This document shows, piece by piece, positions 43,958 to 52,521 of a stretch of DNA of 64,000 nucleotides. Source of the DNA: Fortiea sp. LEGE XX443. GTDB taxonomy: Bacteria > Cyanobacteriota > Cyanobacteriia > Cyanobacteriales > Nostocaceae. The stretch spans positions 1 through 64,000 of the forward strand of contig NZ_JADEXZ010000002.1 in assembly GCF_015206815.1 (NCBI RefSeq), read 5' to 3'. The position numbers were made by a program, and so were the translations under genes. Below the pieces are notes generated by a model. That model had not been told where the DNA came from. It saw only the letters and a program-made list of their open reading frames with translations, and ran no database searches. Each line of letters begins with the position of its first letter. Positions within the stretch are counted from its first letter, which is position 1.

Positions 43958-44668
43958 TCAAGCCTGCTTAACTTCTTCATACCAAATACCGACTTTTTCA
44001 AAAGCAGCATAAGATAACTTGAGAAAATGGACTACTCGTTGTTTACTGAGAATGCCAAATTCTTTATATTCTCGTGCTTCTGAGAAGGTCATGCGAGTTT
44101 GATCAATAATATTTCTTTCCCTGTATGCCAACTTTGGAAAATCTACAACCTGAACGTTATATTTTTGAACTAACTGCTGCATGTTTGGGTCAGAATCAAC
44201 GTGTTCCCAATCGTCGCATAGTCCACAATTCCGCACTAGCACATGAGGGATTTTATCACCGTAGCTATTGACAGACTGTACAAACAAATTCAGGCTGTCA
44301 TAGCCACCTGTAGTTACAAACCACTTGCAAAAACTGACTCCTTCAGCACTTCCCAGTTCAATTAACTGATTTTTCTCAATCCAGTTTTTCACGGCGCGAT
44401 GAGTTTGTGCAGCCAGATTCACAATTACTGGTTTAGACATTGCCATCTCAAAGATTCTATCGGCCTTATCTGCTTGGCGCTCGTCTTCTGTAAACACAGC
44501 ATACTGACACATCCCTTTATAAACACCAGCTACATCAGGATTAGACCTGTCTGTTTCTATTGGCACAAAGGGGATTTTCTTATCCAGACAATATTGAATC
44601 ATTGTCCGGGTGACTAAAGATTTTCCTACCCCACCCTTTTCACCATCTATTAAATGAATCGTTGGCAT
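43958..44668 (-). CDS. ParA/MinD-like P-loop ATPase
   Basis: About 236 residues beginning MPTIHLIDGEKGGVGKS, the deviant Walker A motif of ParA/MinD ATPases (KGGVGKS, with the signature lysine). Later parts (VPIETDRSNPDVAGVYKG, PVIVNLAAQTHRAVKNWI, HVLVRNCGLCDDWEHVD) resemble plasmid-mobilisation and phage-associated ParA-like proteins. No ParB or other partner gene is adjacent, so a DNA segregation role is only possible. The ATG at 44668 is preferred to the GTG/ATG at 44686 because the P-loop strand begins at once. Confidence 0.7.
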   Translation of the reverse strand: MPTIHLIDGEKGGVGKSLVTRTMIQYCLDKKIPFVPIETDRSNPDVAGVYKGMCQYAVFTEDERQADKADRIFEMAMSKPVIVNLAAQTHRAVKNWIEKNQLIELGSAEGVSFCKWFVTTGGYDSLNLFVQSVNSYGDKIPHVLVRNCGLCDDWEHVDSDPNMQQLVQKYNVQVVDFPKLAYRERNIIDQTRMTFSEAREYKEFGILSKQRVVHFLKLSYAAFEKVGIWYEEVKQA

Positions 44669-44958
44669 AACAGATACCCCTAACATTTATTGAAGTCACT
44701 TCCTTTCTTCAGCGCCGATTGTAGCTGATTGCGTAAGAAATAAATACTTTCTTGCAGTGTTATAGCAGCTGACAGGGGACAGGTGACAGAGTTAAAAATC
44801 TTTTGGTGTCAAGTTTTATCATCTATCGATTTCCTGACTACCTTGGCTATTGCTATAATTCTGCTTTGGGTTTTTGTTCTAACCTCTCTATTCCTGACAA
44901 GGTAGCTGGGAGCCGTAGCCCGTCGTAGACATCGCTCTTTTGTTAACTATTATTTTCT

Positions 44959-45297
44959 TTAAGGCAAAATCTCAAAGCTATCGCAGTGCTGAGGTCGATA
45001 TAATCTAAAATCACGCTGATCTAAAGTAAATATTTTTTTAATGCCATAGCGTTCAGCTATAGCCATAACACTTGCATCTACAAAATCAATCCGACTATCT
45101 GCATACTCATCCAAGATTTCCGCCACATGAATTACATCTTGATCTGTTAAAGCTACTAAACTAAATCGACTCGCAGATAGTCTTTGCAAAAAAGCTACTA
45201 CTGTCGCTATACCTGCATTACGTCCTACCAAATAAGCTAATTCTGCCAATACTATTTGTGGTAACAAAATTCGTCTACGACTTACATGTGAGACAAT
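44959..45297 (-). pseudogene. N-terminally truncated PIN-domain (VapC-like) toxin gene
   Basis: The frame codes for LLPQIVLAELAYLVGRNAGI, IDFVDASVMAIAERYGI and IFTLDQRDF, the second half of a PIN domain with two acidic clusters (DFVD, DQRDF). The first strand with its catalytic Asp, about 40 residues, is missing. The frame is closed upstream by TAA at 45298-45300, and the next usable start is TTG 45267, giving only 102 residues. No antitoxin gene is adjacent. It is probably a remnant, though a short alternative protein cannot be excluded. Confidence 0.6.
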
Positions 45298-45300
45298 TTA

Positions 45301-45733
45301 AGCAGCTAATAATGCGATCGCACTTACTTTTCCACCGCTTTGTTTTTGAGGTTTTCTGAAAGGCGATCGATCGCTCATCTCGAAAAACAGGCGTTAGCCT
45401 AGTTTATCGGAGGTATCGCATACCGTGCAATCATAGGATCAGCGATCGCTACTCTCGAATTGCCCCAGATTATAACGCTTTACACGGATCAGATACCTGA
45501 AAATATTGCGATCGCGGTATGAGTTTCTCATTGAATGCAGAGATGGCTGTTGTTTGAACAAATGCTACCTTCCGCAAGGCGAAGGACATATCTTGGGAAA
45601 AAAATGTCAAGTTATATTAACTTTTGCAACATTTTATGATAATTTTGTAACAGATTTCTGAAGCAAAAGCGTGCAAATGCTCTTGCCTCAGTTTTCTTGC
45701 TAGTTGTAAATACAATAAACTTAGGTCTGTAAT
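45301..45733. other. Region between PIN remnant and ocp
   Basis: 433 bp with an unusual density of HIP1-type GCGATCGC and CGATCG sites (near 45314, 45364, 45443, 45509). It ends with a T-rich stretch that probably holds the ocp promoter. I see no gene. Confidence 0.5.
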
Positions 45734-46693
45734 ATGCCAATTACGATTGACTCGGCTCGTGGTATTTTTCCAGAAACCCTATCTGCTGATGCAGTGCCAG
45801 CCACAATCGCTAGATTTAAACAACTTAGTGCTGAAGATCAGCTGGCATGGACTTGGTTCGCTTATCTTGAAATGGGTAAGACAATTACTGTTGCTGCTCC
45901 AGGGGCTGCTAGTATGCAGTTTGCAGAAGCAACTCTGAATCAAATTCGGCAAATGAATTTCGCTGAACAGTCCCAGGTTATGTGTGATCTAGCCAACAAT
46001 GCTGACACGCCAATTTGTCGCACCTATGCTACTTGGTCTGCAAATATCAAGTTAGGTTTCTGGTATCAACTTGGACAATGGATGGATCAAGGTATTGTTG
46101 CTCCGATTCCTGCTGGTTATCAGCTTTCTGCCAATGCTTCAGCAGTGCTGCAAGCAGTCAGAGAACTGGATCAAGGACAACAAATTACAGTCTTACGTAA
46201 TTCTGTAGTTGACATGGGATTTGATCCGAAGAAGTTGGGTGACTACACCAGAGTCTCTGAACCTGTTGTTGCTCCCAAGGAAATGTCACAAAGAACTCAA
46301 GTCACCATCGAAGGCATTACTAATGAAACGGTGCTGAGTTACATGAACAACCTTAATGCTAACGACTTTGGAGCATTAATTGATCTGTTCGCGCCTGATG
46401 CTGCTCTGCAACCTCCTTTCCAAAGACCAATCGTTGGTAGAGATGCTATCCTGCGATTTTTTAATGAAGAATGCCAAAACCTCAAATTGATACCAGAGCG
46501 AGGCGTTGCTGAACCAGCCGAAGATGGTTACACCCAAGTCAAAGTTACTGGCAAAGTCCAAACTCCGTGGTTTGGTGCTGAGGTAGGAATGAATATGGCT
46601 TGGCGGTTCTTAATCAATCCCAAGGGCAAAATTTTCTTTGTGGCAATTGATTTGTTGGCATCTCCTAAAGAACTGTTAAATTTAGTTCGCTAG
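45734..46693 (+). CDS. ocp: Orange carotenoid protein (OCP)
   Basis: Blue-light-activated quencher that binds a ketocarotenoid and docks on the phycobilisome core. The 319 residues comprise the helical N-terminal domain (1-165) and NTF2-like C-terminal domain (195-319). Functional residues are in place: Tyr44, Trp110 and Arg155 in the N domain, and Tyr203 and Trp290 (Y201 and W288 of the Synechocystis protein, shifted by two) in the C domain. The salt-bridge partner Glu246 is also there. This is the full two-domain OCP1 type, not the split HCP plus CTDH type. Confidence 0.97.
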   Translation: MPITIDSARGIFPETLSADAVPATIARFKQLSAEDQLAWTWFAYLEMGKTITVAAPGAASMQFAEATLNQIRQMNFAEQSQVMCDLANNADTPICRTYATWSANIKLGFWYQLGQWMDQGIVAPIPAGYQLSANASAVLQAVRELDQGQQITVLRNSVVDMGFDPKKLGDYTRVSEPVVAPKEMSQRTQVTIEGITNETVLSYMNNLNANDFGALIDLFAPDAALQPPFQRPIVGRDAILRFFNEECQNLKLIPERGVAEPAEDGYTQVKVTGKVQTPWFGAEVGMNMAWRFLINPKGKIFFVAIDLLASPKELLNLVR

Positions 46694-46818
46694 AGAACTG
46701 CTCTGTGCAGATACACATTTAATGACTGTGTGGGCGCTCTCTAGCCAAGGGCGCTCCTCTTTTTTGAAGTAAATGTTACAAGTCGATAAAATAAGCAACC
46801 ACCTAGATTTTAAGAGTA

Positions 46819-47145
46819 ATGCAAGTGACTGAAGTTGAATGGTCTACGACGGAGAAGAAAATAGCCCAAGCCGCTTTTGATAGAGCCTATGATCGAGAAA
46901 TTGAAGCTGTGATCAAAGAAGTTCACCAAAGAGTGAATGTGATTACAAAGCCTAATCACATGTGGCAGTTACATGATTTCTTAAGTGCCAGGAGACACGA
47001 GATAGATGGTAAGTACGACTACAGGTATTCAGTTCTGATCTTTGTCTTCGCTAGGTTGATCAAAGAAGGTTGGCTGCATCTTGATGAGCTACAGGGACTG
47101 GAAAAAGATAAGCTGACCAAAGTAGCAGCGCTTACACGCATGTAA
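46819..47145 (+). CDS. frp: Fluorescence recovery protein (FRP)
   Basis: A 108-residue all-helical protein that detaches OCP from the phycobilisome and turns it back to the orange form. Family residues W49, H52, D53 and R59 (W50, H53, D54, R60 in Synechocystis) are present in MWQLHDFLSARRHEID, followed by KYDYRYSVLIFVFARLIKEGW. It follows ocp by 125 bp on the same strand. A T-rich stretch between them (46757-46765) leaves open whether they share a transcript. Confidence 0.93.
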   Translation: MQVTEVEWSTTEKKIAQAAFDRAYDREIEAVIKEVHQRVNVITKPNHMWQLHDFLSARRHEIDGKYDYRYSVLIFVFARLIKEGWLHLDELQGLEKDKLTKVAALTRM

Positions 47146-47265
47146 AAAATAACTCAGCTTAATACTTGACAGCAGCAGATAGCCCAAAATGCTTTCTGCT
47201 GCACTTTAATTGATCTCAAAAGACCTAGGTAATTTAGGATTTAAAATGAATTCACAACAAGGCTA

Positions 47266-47448
47266 ATGAGACTAAATTTTAGTCGCCGTCAATTTATCTT
47301 ATATGGTTAAGCTACCTTTGCTACCAGTCTGTTACTCAAAGCTTGTAGCAGCAACTAAACGCAGACATCAACAGCGAGTAGTGGTAGTGAAGGGTTTAAA
47401 ATAGCGATCGCACCTTCTGGAGTCATCAGCGATCAAGCCCTAAGTTAG
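47266..47448 (+). pseudogene. Decayed gene for a BMP-type ABC substrate-binding lipoprotein
   Basis: Reading from ATG 47266: MRLNFSRRQFILYG-stop-ATFATSLLLKACSSN-stop-TQTSTASSGSEGFKIAIA-PSGVISDQALS-stop. This is a Tat-type signal (SRRQF), a lipobox-like LLLKAC and the start of a periplasmic binding protein of the basic-membrane-protein (BMP) family, interrupted by stops at 47308, 47356 and 47446. The rest of the gene is absent. No permease or ATPase genes of such a transporter are near. Confidence 0.65.
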
Positions 47449-47650
47449 GACAGGGTGTAGGAGGAGCATCATTGCAGACATCGCCTACACTCTAGCACAG
47501 GCGATCGCGTGGTTAAAAACATGAGCCGCTTCATCTTTATTCATCGCCAACAAGATGAAGGAGAAAAGTGACCTCGGCGAAACACAGCTTGCTTTGGTGT
47601 TGCATAAATGCGGGATGATTTTCTGATATTTATCTCCCAAAACCTCTTCT

Positions 47651-47745
47651 TCTCTACGAGACGCTGCGCGTAGACTTCGGCGTGAGCTCAGTCGAACGCT
47701 TGCTTCCCCGCAGGCGTATGCGTACTTTGCGTACTTTGCGGTTCA
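47651..47745. repeat. Interspersed repeat with TCTCTACGAGACGC core, second copy
   Basis: Starts TTCTCTACGAGACGCTGCGC, then GTAGACTTCGGCGTGAGCTC, GAACGCTTGCTTCCCCGCAG, matching the order of words at 11196-11300. It is followed by GCGTACTTTGCGTACTTTGCG, a short tandem repeat. The same tandem words occur just downstream of the sufC region near 62174-62190. Confidence 0.75.
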
Positions 47746-47840
47746 TTATTTCATCCCTAAATTCAGCAACGCCCTTGCTTTTATTAAACGTCAAGAATCA
47801 ACGCTAACTCGAATTAACAATTTCTGATACGCAATAACTT

Positions 47841-47952
47841 GAAAGGTGCAAATAAACCGAACTATGTAACGGAAAGTAAAGTAGCTTGAAAACCTCTTCC
47901 CTTCTGCCTTCTGCCTTGTCATAACGACAATTTTTAACACCGACCTACTTAG
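47841..47952. repeat. Interspersed repeat, copy 2 (inverted relative of 16899-17072)
   Basis: GAAAGGTGCAAATAAACCGA, ACTATGTAACGGAAAGTAAA and TAGCTTGAAAACCTCTTCCC match the reverse complement of the 16.9-kb copy, without the 62-bp palindromic insertion present there. Confidence 0.85.
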
Positions 47953-47987
47953 TAGACATGTTATGTGGCAACAACCCTCCACGAGAG

Positions 47988-48070
47988 AGAAAAAAAGCGG
48001 TGAAACTAATAGTTTTACCGCTTCGGTGTGGTGTGAGGAGCTTAACTACATATCATGATAAAGTAGCTAA
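47988..48070 (-). ncRNA. yfr1: Yfr1-like small RNA, copy A
   Basis: Minus-strand order: a 5' stem-loop TAGCTAC...GTAGTTA (48069-48043), then the single-stranded motif GCTCCTCACACCACACC, then a 13-bp hairpin (AAGCGGT-G-AAACT with AGTTT-T-ACCGCTT, 48023-47995) and a T run. The known Yfr1 RNA of cyanobacteria has just this design: two hairpins around an exposed ACUCCUCACAC motif that pairs with Shine-Dalgarno-like targets. The motif here begins with G instead of A. The promoter was not placed. Confidence 0.75.
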
Positions 48071-48157
48071 CTAGTTTGCTACACGCTCGTAACAATTTTA
48101 GTAACAGAATTTTTTTGGTAACTACATAGAACTAATTCACAGAGATAGTCTTTCTAT

Positions 48158-48257
48158 CCAAAATAAAAATCGTAGAAACATAGAATTTCTACGATTTTAT
48201 AGTGTGGTGTAAGGAGACTTAACTAATCTCATCATATAACCCCTTTCAAGGTTATCG
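48158..48257 (-). ncRNA. Yfr1-like small RNA, copy B
   Basis: Same design on the minus strand 90 bp upstream of copy A: a 5' stem-loop (ATAACC/GGTTAT, 48255-48236), a longer spacer containing TTAGTTAAG, the motif GTCTCCTTACACCACAC, then a perfect 13-bp hairpin (AAAATCGTAGAAA/TTTCTACGATTTT, 48198-48166) and TTTTATTTT. The motif differs from copy A by one C-to-T in the central CTCCTCACACC, giving CTCCTTACACC. It could be a diverged paralogue with altered targets. Confidence 0.65.
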
Positions 48258-48345
48258 ACCCACATTTAATAAAATTTGTAGCAAGATTATCGTTTGATGA
48301 CATTAACCTAAATTTTTAGGTCTTTAATTCTTTCTGCACTCAATT

Positions 48346-49353
48346 TTAGATTAAAGCGCCACCACAGCTAGAACCACTCCCAGCAGTACAACCATAGCAA
48401 TAAGACGCTGTTTTTACTTCAGGAATTAGGTTTAAATTACTAGCTGCAAGTAATTGAGTAACTGTCAAGTTTTCTCCATTGGCATTTTTTGCTGGCAGAT
48501 TCATCATTTGGTTAAAATCGCAATCATAAATATTGCCCAAATAATCAATTGAAATTTCATGACGACACATTAAATGCTCAATTGTACTGGCATTAAAATG
48601 TGACTCTAAAAACTGTAAATAAGGTGTGTACAGTTTTTTGCGCTCTAAATACATTTTTGTTCTACCAACTGGTAGATTTGTGATGGTAAACAGGTGATTA
48701 AATACAATATTAAAATTTTCTTTTAAAAACTTTTTATAATCTCTCTCTAAATTATTCTGTTCAGGGGCTAAAGAAAATTTTTCGCCTGTAGGTAACTGGG
48801 GATTATAAACTAAATCCAAAATTAAATTAGGTTCTTGACCATAGCCAACTTTATTGAGCCACTGCAAAGCTTTGATAGAATTATCAAACACTCCAGCACC
48901 ACGCATTTTATCAACATTATCTGCTAAATAACAAGGCAAAGAGGCAACTATTTTGATTTGATGTTGAGCAAAATATTCTGGTAAATCACCAAAGCCATCT
49001 TCAAAATAAATAGTCAAATTAGACCGGACAATTACCTGTTTGCCCGTTTTTCTAGCTGCTTCTACTAGCGGTTTAAAACCATAATTCATTTCTGGTGCGC
49101 CACCAGTTAAATCAATAATCTCAATTTCGGGAAATTTATGAATTAATTCAATCAACTGTGTGCAAATTTCTGGAGAGAGTTCTTCTGTTCGCTTTGGGCT
49201 TGCTTCCACATGACAATGGCTACAAGCCAGGTTACAACGTTTACCCAGGTTAATTTGTAAAACAGTAATTTTATTTTTTGTTAAAGGGATATTTAATTTA
49301 TGTTTGAATTCAGTAACTTTTGTATTTGGTTCGTTGATTGAGGTAGTTTGCAT
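48346..49353 (-). CDS. arsS: Arsenosugar biosynthesis radical SAM protein ArsS
   Basis: A 335-residue radical SAM enzyme. The Fe-S cysteines are C40, C44 and C47 (GKRCNLACSHC), followed by the GGAPEMN motif and, at the end, a C-terminal extension with CRHEISIDYLGNIYDCDFNQ and a Cys-rich tail (YCYGCTAGSGSSCGG). ArsS transfers a deoxyadenosyl group onto dimethylarsinite to start the arsenosugar pathway. It lies at the 3' end of the arsM-pit-arsS operon, 35 bp after the phosphate transporter gene. Confidence 0.9.
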   Translation of the reverse strand: MQTTSINEPNTKVTEFKHKLNIPLTKNKITVLQINLGKRCNLACSHCHVEASPKRTEELSPEICTQLIELIHKFPEIEIIDLTGGAPEMNYGFKPLVEAARKTGKQVIVRSNLTIYFEDGFGDLPEYFAQHQIKIVASLPCYLADNVDKMRGAGVFDNSIKALQWLNKVGYGQEPNLILDLVYNPQLPTGEKFSLAPEQNNLERDYKKFLKENFNIVFNHLFTITNLPVGRTKMYLERKKLYTPYLQFLESHFNASTIEHLMCRHEISIDYLGNIYDCDFNQMMNLPAKNANGENLTVTQLLAASNLNLIPEVKTASYCYGCTAGSGSSCGGALI

Positions 49354-49388
49354 GGGTTTATTTTCCTAATTTGAAATAAACTGTATCT

Positions 49389-50348
49389 CTAACTTTGCAA
49401 TAATCTATAGGCTATACCACTAATAATTGCGGCGATGGGTAAAGTAAAAATCCAGGAAATGATAATTTGATAAAAAACACGGAAATTAACTTTTTTTTCG
49501 GTTAATCCCACACCAACAATGGAACTAACTGCAACGTGAGTTGTAGAAATAGGAAGTCCTAAATAACTAGCTGCGATCGCTAAAAATCCAGTAACAATGT
49601 TGGCAGATAAACCTTGAATAGAATTCATCGGAGTAATTCTTGTACTCATGGTTTCGGCAATTCTTTGAGAGTTGAGTAAGCCACCCAGTCCCATTGCCAT
49701 TGCTATAGTTAACATTCCGCCTTGAATTGAAAAATATTCAATAATTAGAATAATAGCAACAAGCTGAGGAGTGTGATTTATTCCTCTGGCAAAACTAACG
49801 ACTCCAGCGCTGATAAAATGCAGCGTATCTAGCATTTTTTGATTGGTGAACAAGTTAAATTGAGTATGGAAATATTCAAATAACTTGTAAATTCCTGCTC
49901 CTAAGAAAATAGCGATGATGGGACTAAAAAATAAAGGTAAGATAAAAGAGCTTACTAATGCAGTAAAATTAACTTTGAGACCGATCGCTACTAATCCAGC
50001 CCCTAGTAACCCACCCGTTAAACTGTGAGTTGTAGAAATTGGAAATCCTGTTAAAGCAGCCATTAACACCGTTACACCAGATGAGATCGCCACTGCTAAA
50101 TGAATTTCTGGGACATTGGCAATTTCATCGGGGAAAATGCCTTGTCCAGAAAAATTTTTTACTAATGCACCAGCCAGAAATATCGAAGTTAATGCACCAG
50201 CAAAGGTCATAACAGTCGCCCATAAAATTGCTGTTTGGTAGCTGGTTGTACCACTACCAAACAGCGTTGCTACACCTTTAAAGTTGTCATTCGCTCCATT
50301 AGAGTAAGCTAAAAATAGCGTAGCCAAAAACAAACTAATAATTAACAT
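49389..50348 (-). CDS. PiT-family phosphate/arsenate transporter
   Basis: A 319-residue membrane protein with about ten helices and the PiT signature twice: GANDNFKGVATLFGSG at residue about 19 and SFARGINHTPQLVA in the second half. ISTTHSLTGG and ISTTHVAVSS are the paired motifs of the inverted repeat. Its place between arsM and arsS suggests it handles arsenate or phosphate in arsenosugar metabolism. That assignment is inference. Confidence 0.88.
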   Translation of the reverse strand: MLIISLFLATLFLAYSNGANDNFKGVATLFGSGTTSYQTAILWATVMTFAGALTSIFLAGALVKNFSGQGIFPDEIANVPEIHLAVAISSGVTVLMAALTGFPISTTHSLTGGLLGAGLVAIGLKVNFTALVSSFILPLFFSPIIAIFLGAGIYKLFEYFHTQFNLFTNQKMLDTLHFISAGVVSFARGINHTPQLVAIILIIEYFSIQGGMLTIAMAMGLGGLLNSQRIAETMSTRITPMNSIQGLSANIVTGFLAIAASYLGLPISTTHVAVSSIVGVGLTEKKVNFRVFYQIIISWIFTLPIAAIISGIAYRLLQS

Positions 50349-50363
50349 TTTGGAGGTTAAATT

Positions 50364-51332
50364 TTAACAGCAACCACCACCGTTATAGTGCCAAGTTGAA
50401 TCAGTTATCATGATTTCTTCTGGCTCTAAATCTGCGAATTTAGCAGCAGTTTTATCACAAACTGCTGCGGGGATACCACGTTGAAGCAGATGACCTACTC
50501 CGTCATCAAACAATGATTCTGCACCACAGTAAATTGCTGTCTTGCCAGTAAAAATACAAGCGCCATCTTCTGCGATCGCAACTTTGAAAGAAACCGAATC
50601 AAGACTTTCTAAAAGTAGGTTTTCTTCTAGGCTGTAAGTTCGAGAATCGAGTAATCGATAAGGACGACGGGCGCGAATTTCAATTTGACCAAAGCCAGCA
50701 TCAATAATGCGTTGGGTATACTCTTCGTAGGTAAGTGCGCCTGATAAACACATGGCTCGTAGTCGCTCATCTTGTTGAAGATGGGCGGGAATGGGGCGTG
50801 TCGCAATGGGATCACTCATCTGCAACCGTCCACCTGGTTTTAGCACACGATATGCTTCTTTTAAAGCTCTGGTTAAATCTTCTGGTTCAAAAATGTTGAA
50901 CAGGCAATTCTGCGCGACAATATCCACAGAAGCATCAGCTACAGGCAAATCAAAAGCATCCCCTGGACGAATTTCGACAAAAGTTGGATCAAACCAGGCA
51001 TTTTCTGTAGCTGCAATTTCTAGGTTACGTGTAGCAGCCTCTCGCATGGCCGCAACTGGTTCAACGGCAATTACAGCACTAGCATGGCGAGAAAAATAAG
51101 CGAATTGCAACGCCTCTAAGCCACCACCAACGCCAACATACAGAACAGTTGGTTGGTTAGTGAGTTCCGTGGGGTGAACAGTTGTACCACAACCGTAGTT
51201 CATTTCCTGCATGGGCAAAGGAATTTTCAAGCCCGGTAATTGCAAGGGCGAACTTTGGACACAACAAAGTCCTACTTGTGGTGTTTCTGCAACTTCGCGG
51301 TAAAATTCTGCCGCTGTTTCTAGATAAGTCAT
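50364..51332 (-). CDS. arsM: Arsenite methyltransferase ArsM
   Basis: A 322-residue AdoMet-dependent methyltransferase. The glycine-rich VLYVGVGGGLEALQF and the Asp-containing IRPGDAFDLPVADASVDIV are the AdoMet site. Cysteines likely to bind arsenic are VGLCCVQ near residues 25-30, QNCLFN, and a C-terminal extension ending NGGGCC. It makes mono- and dimethylarsenite, substrates for ArsS. ATG 51332 (MTYLETAAEF) is preferred; the longer reading from TTG 51368 has no ribosome-binding site. First gene of the operon. Confidence 0.9.
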   Translation of the reverse strand: MTYLETAAEFYREVAETPQVGLCCVQSSPLQLPGLKIPLPMQEMNYGCGTTVHPTELTNQPTVLYVGVGGGLEALQFAYFSRHASAVIAVEPVAAMREAATRNLEIAATENAWFDPTFVEIRPGDAFDLPVADASVDIVAQNCLFNIFEPEDLTRALKEAYRVLKPGGRLQMSDPIATRPIPAHLQQDERLRAMCLSGALTYEEYTQRIIDAGFGQIEIRARRPYRLLDSRTYSLEENLLLESLDSVSFKVAIAEDGACIFTGKTAIYCGAESLFDDGVGHLLQRGIPAAVCDKTAAKFADLEPEEIMITDSTWHYNGGGCC

Positions 51333-52125
51333 TACAGTCTTGATATTGGTTTTTTCGTAGATACTCAACTCTGTGCATTCTAATATAATGTGAGTTCGAC
51401 GGATTTAAAACGCTATAATCCCTGTGAATCAAAGGTTTTGAAAGTCAGGTTTCAAGCTTACCTCAGTCATTTGTTGAGAACAGCGTCAATAATTGGCAGA
51501 TTCAAGGGTTACTGATTTTATTCTCAATAAACATAGAGATTTTTAGAAACTCTTAGTTCTCATCAAAAATCCTGGGTAAGGGTTTATGGCTTTATAACTC
51601 ATCGAACTCACGTTAATATAACTGACTATTGCTTAAATGAATTTCACTTTAGCTGGATAAATGCAGTTAATTAACTCCCCAGAAGGGAGTAGCAAGTTTA
51701 TAGTACCGCTTTCTTCAACTCCTTAAATAGGAGTCTGCAACCGTAAGCAGCGATTTGGGAAATGCTATATTAGCGGCAAGTGACATTTGTACTGTCGGCA
51801 TGGTTAGGTCTAATGTAGCGCCCAGTTGTGGTGCTAATTCTTTGTTGACCATAGGAAGTAGGTTTTGAGAAAGCGATCGCTTTAGTTCCCTGAGTGCATC
51901 GGCTTGTAACCTAGAACACCGATTCAGTAATCGGGTAACAAAAGAGAAATCAGCCCAGAGTCAAATAAAATAAGTGAAACGCTTACGGAAAAAACTTATA
52001 GCTATAAACAAGCTGTGAGCTATTTTTAACAAAATATCGAGGAGAGGTACAAGCCCAATTGAGTCAGTGTTTTAAGAATCAGGATATGTTAGCGTAACGT
52101 ACTCCAATATATCCTCTCCAGTTGA
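51333..52125. other. Intergenic stretch with a coding-like fragment
   Basis: 793 bp between arsM and cutA. 51715-51959 contains an open minus-strand stretch that looks like a gene fragment. 51674-51690 and 51718-51733 have small inverted repeats (CTCCCCAGAAGGGAG, CTCCTTAAATAGGAG). Upstream of arsM no arsenic-responsive operator could be fixed by eye. Confidence 0.5.
51715..51959 (-). pseudogene. Possible gene fragment of unknown origin
   Basis: On the minus strand about 80 codons are open between two stops, with coding-like residue choice: FVTRLLNRCSRLQADALREL, SQNLLPMVNKELAPQLGATL and TVQMSLAANIAFPKSLLTVA. The first ATG gives only 45 residues. It may be the tail of a lost gene or a small real protein. 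No family recognised. Confidence 0.3.
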
Positions 52126-52437
52126 TCAGAGGCGGGTTTCAGAGCGAACAAAGTCAACATACTCACGCAGAGAGGCTTGGTTGTCAACATCAAGCACAAC
52201 AAACTCAGGCAATTCATAGGGATGAAGTTCACAGAGGCGGTGTTTTAAACGCTCTACTCCTGCTGTTGAGACTTTCATCATCAATGTGACTTCTGCCTCT
52301 GAGCAGATTTTTCCTTTCCAGGAATAGATGCTTTGGACTGGATACATATTGACACAGGCTACAACATGTTCTTCTACCAGTAAACGAGCAATCCGTTCTC
52401 CATGTTCTGGCGGCAAGTTCGTTAGCGCAATCTTCAT
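52126..52437 (-). CDS. cutA: CutA1 divalent-cation tolerance protein
   Basis: A 103-residue protein with the CutA1 trimer fold: GERIARLLVEEHVVACVNMY, SIYSWKGKI and TLMMKVSTAGVERLKHRL. The Cys in ACVN and the His/Tyr in HPYELPEF are usual. It is linked to copper tolerance in bacteria. The biochemical role remains unclear. Confidence 0.93.
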   Translation of the reverse strand: MKIALTNLPPEHGERIARLLVEEHVVACVNMYPVQSIYSWKGKICSEAEVTLMMKVSTAGVERLKHRLCELHPYELPEFVVLDVDNQASLREYVDFVRSETRL

Positions 52438-52521
52438 CTTTAAAAACCTTTTTTACCGGACTCAGAGCGATGATGCGGTGTGTTATGCGCTGCCTTAACG
52501 CACACCACTCAGCACTTTTAA

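Larger units (their letters stand above)
47146..48345. other. Long non-coding stretch with pseudogene, repeats and two sRNAs
   Basis: In order: a decayed substrate-binding-protein gene (47266-47448); HIP1 sites; an interspersed repeat (47651-47745); a GGCGTTGCTGAAT-family end near 47760; the inverted copy of the 16.9-kb repeat (47841-47952); and two Yfr1-like RNA genes on the minus strand (47988-48070 and 48158-48257). No intact protein gene. Confidence 0.75.

Noticed and set aside
46725-46765. Terminator between ocp and frp
   Set aside because: GGGCGCTC occurs twice but as a direct repeat, so no proper stem forms before the T run; I did not call it.
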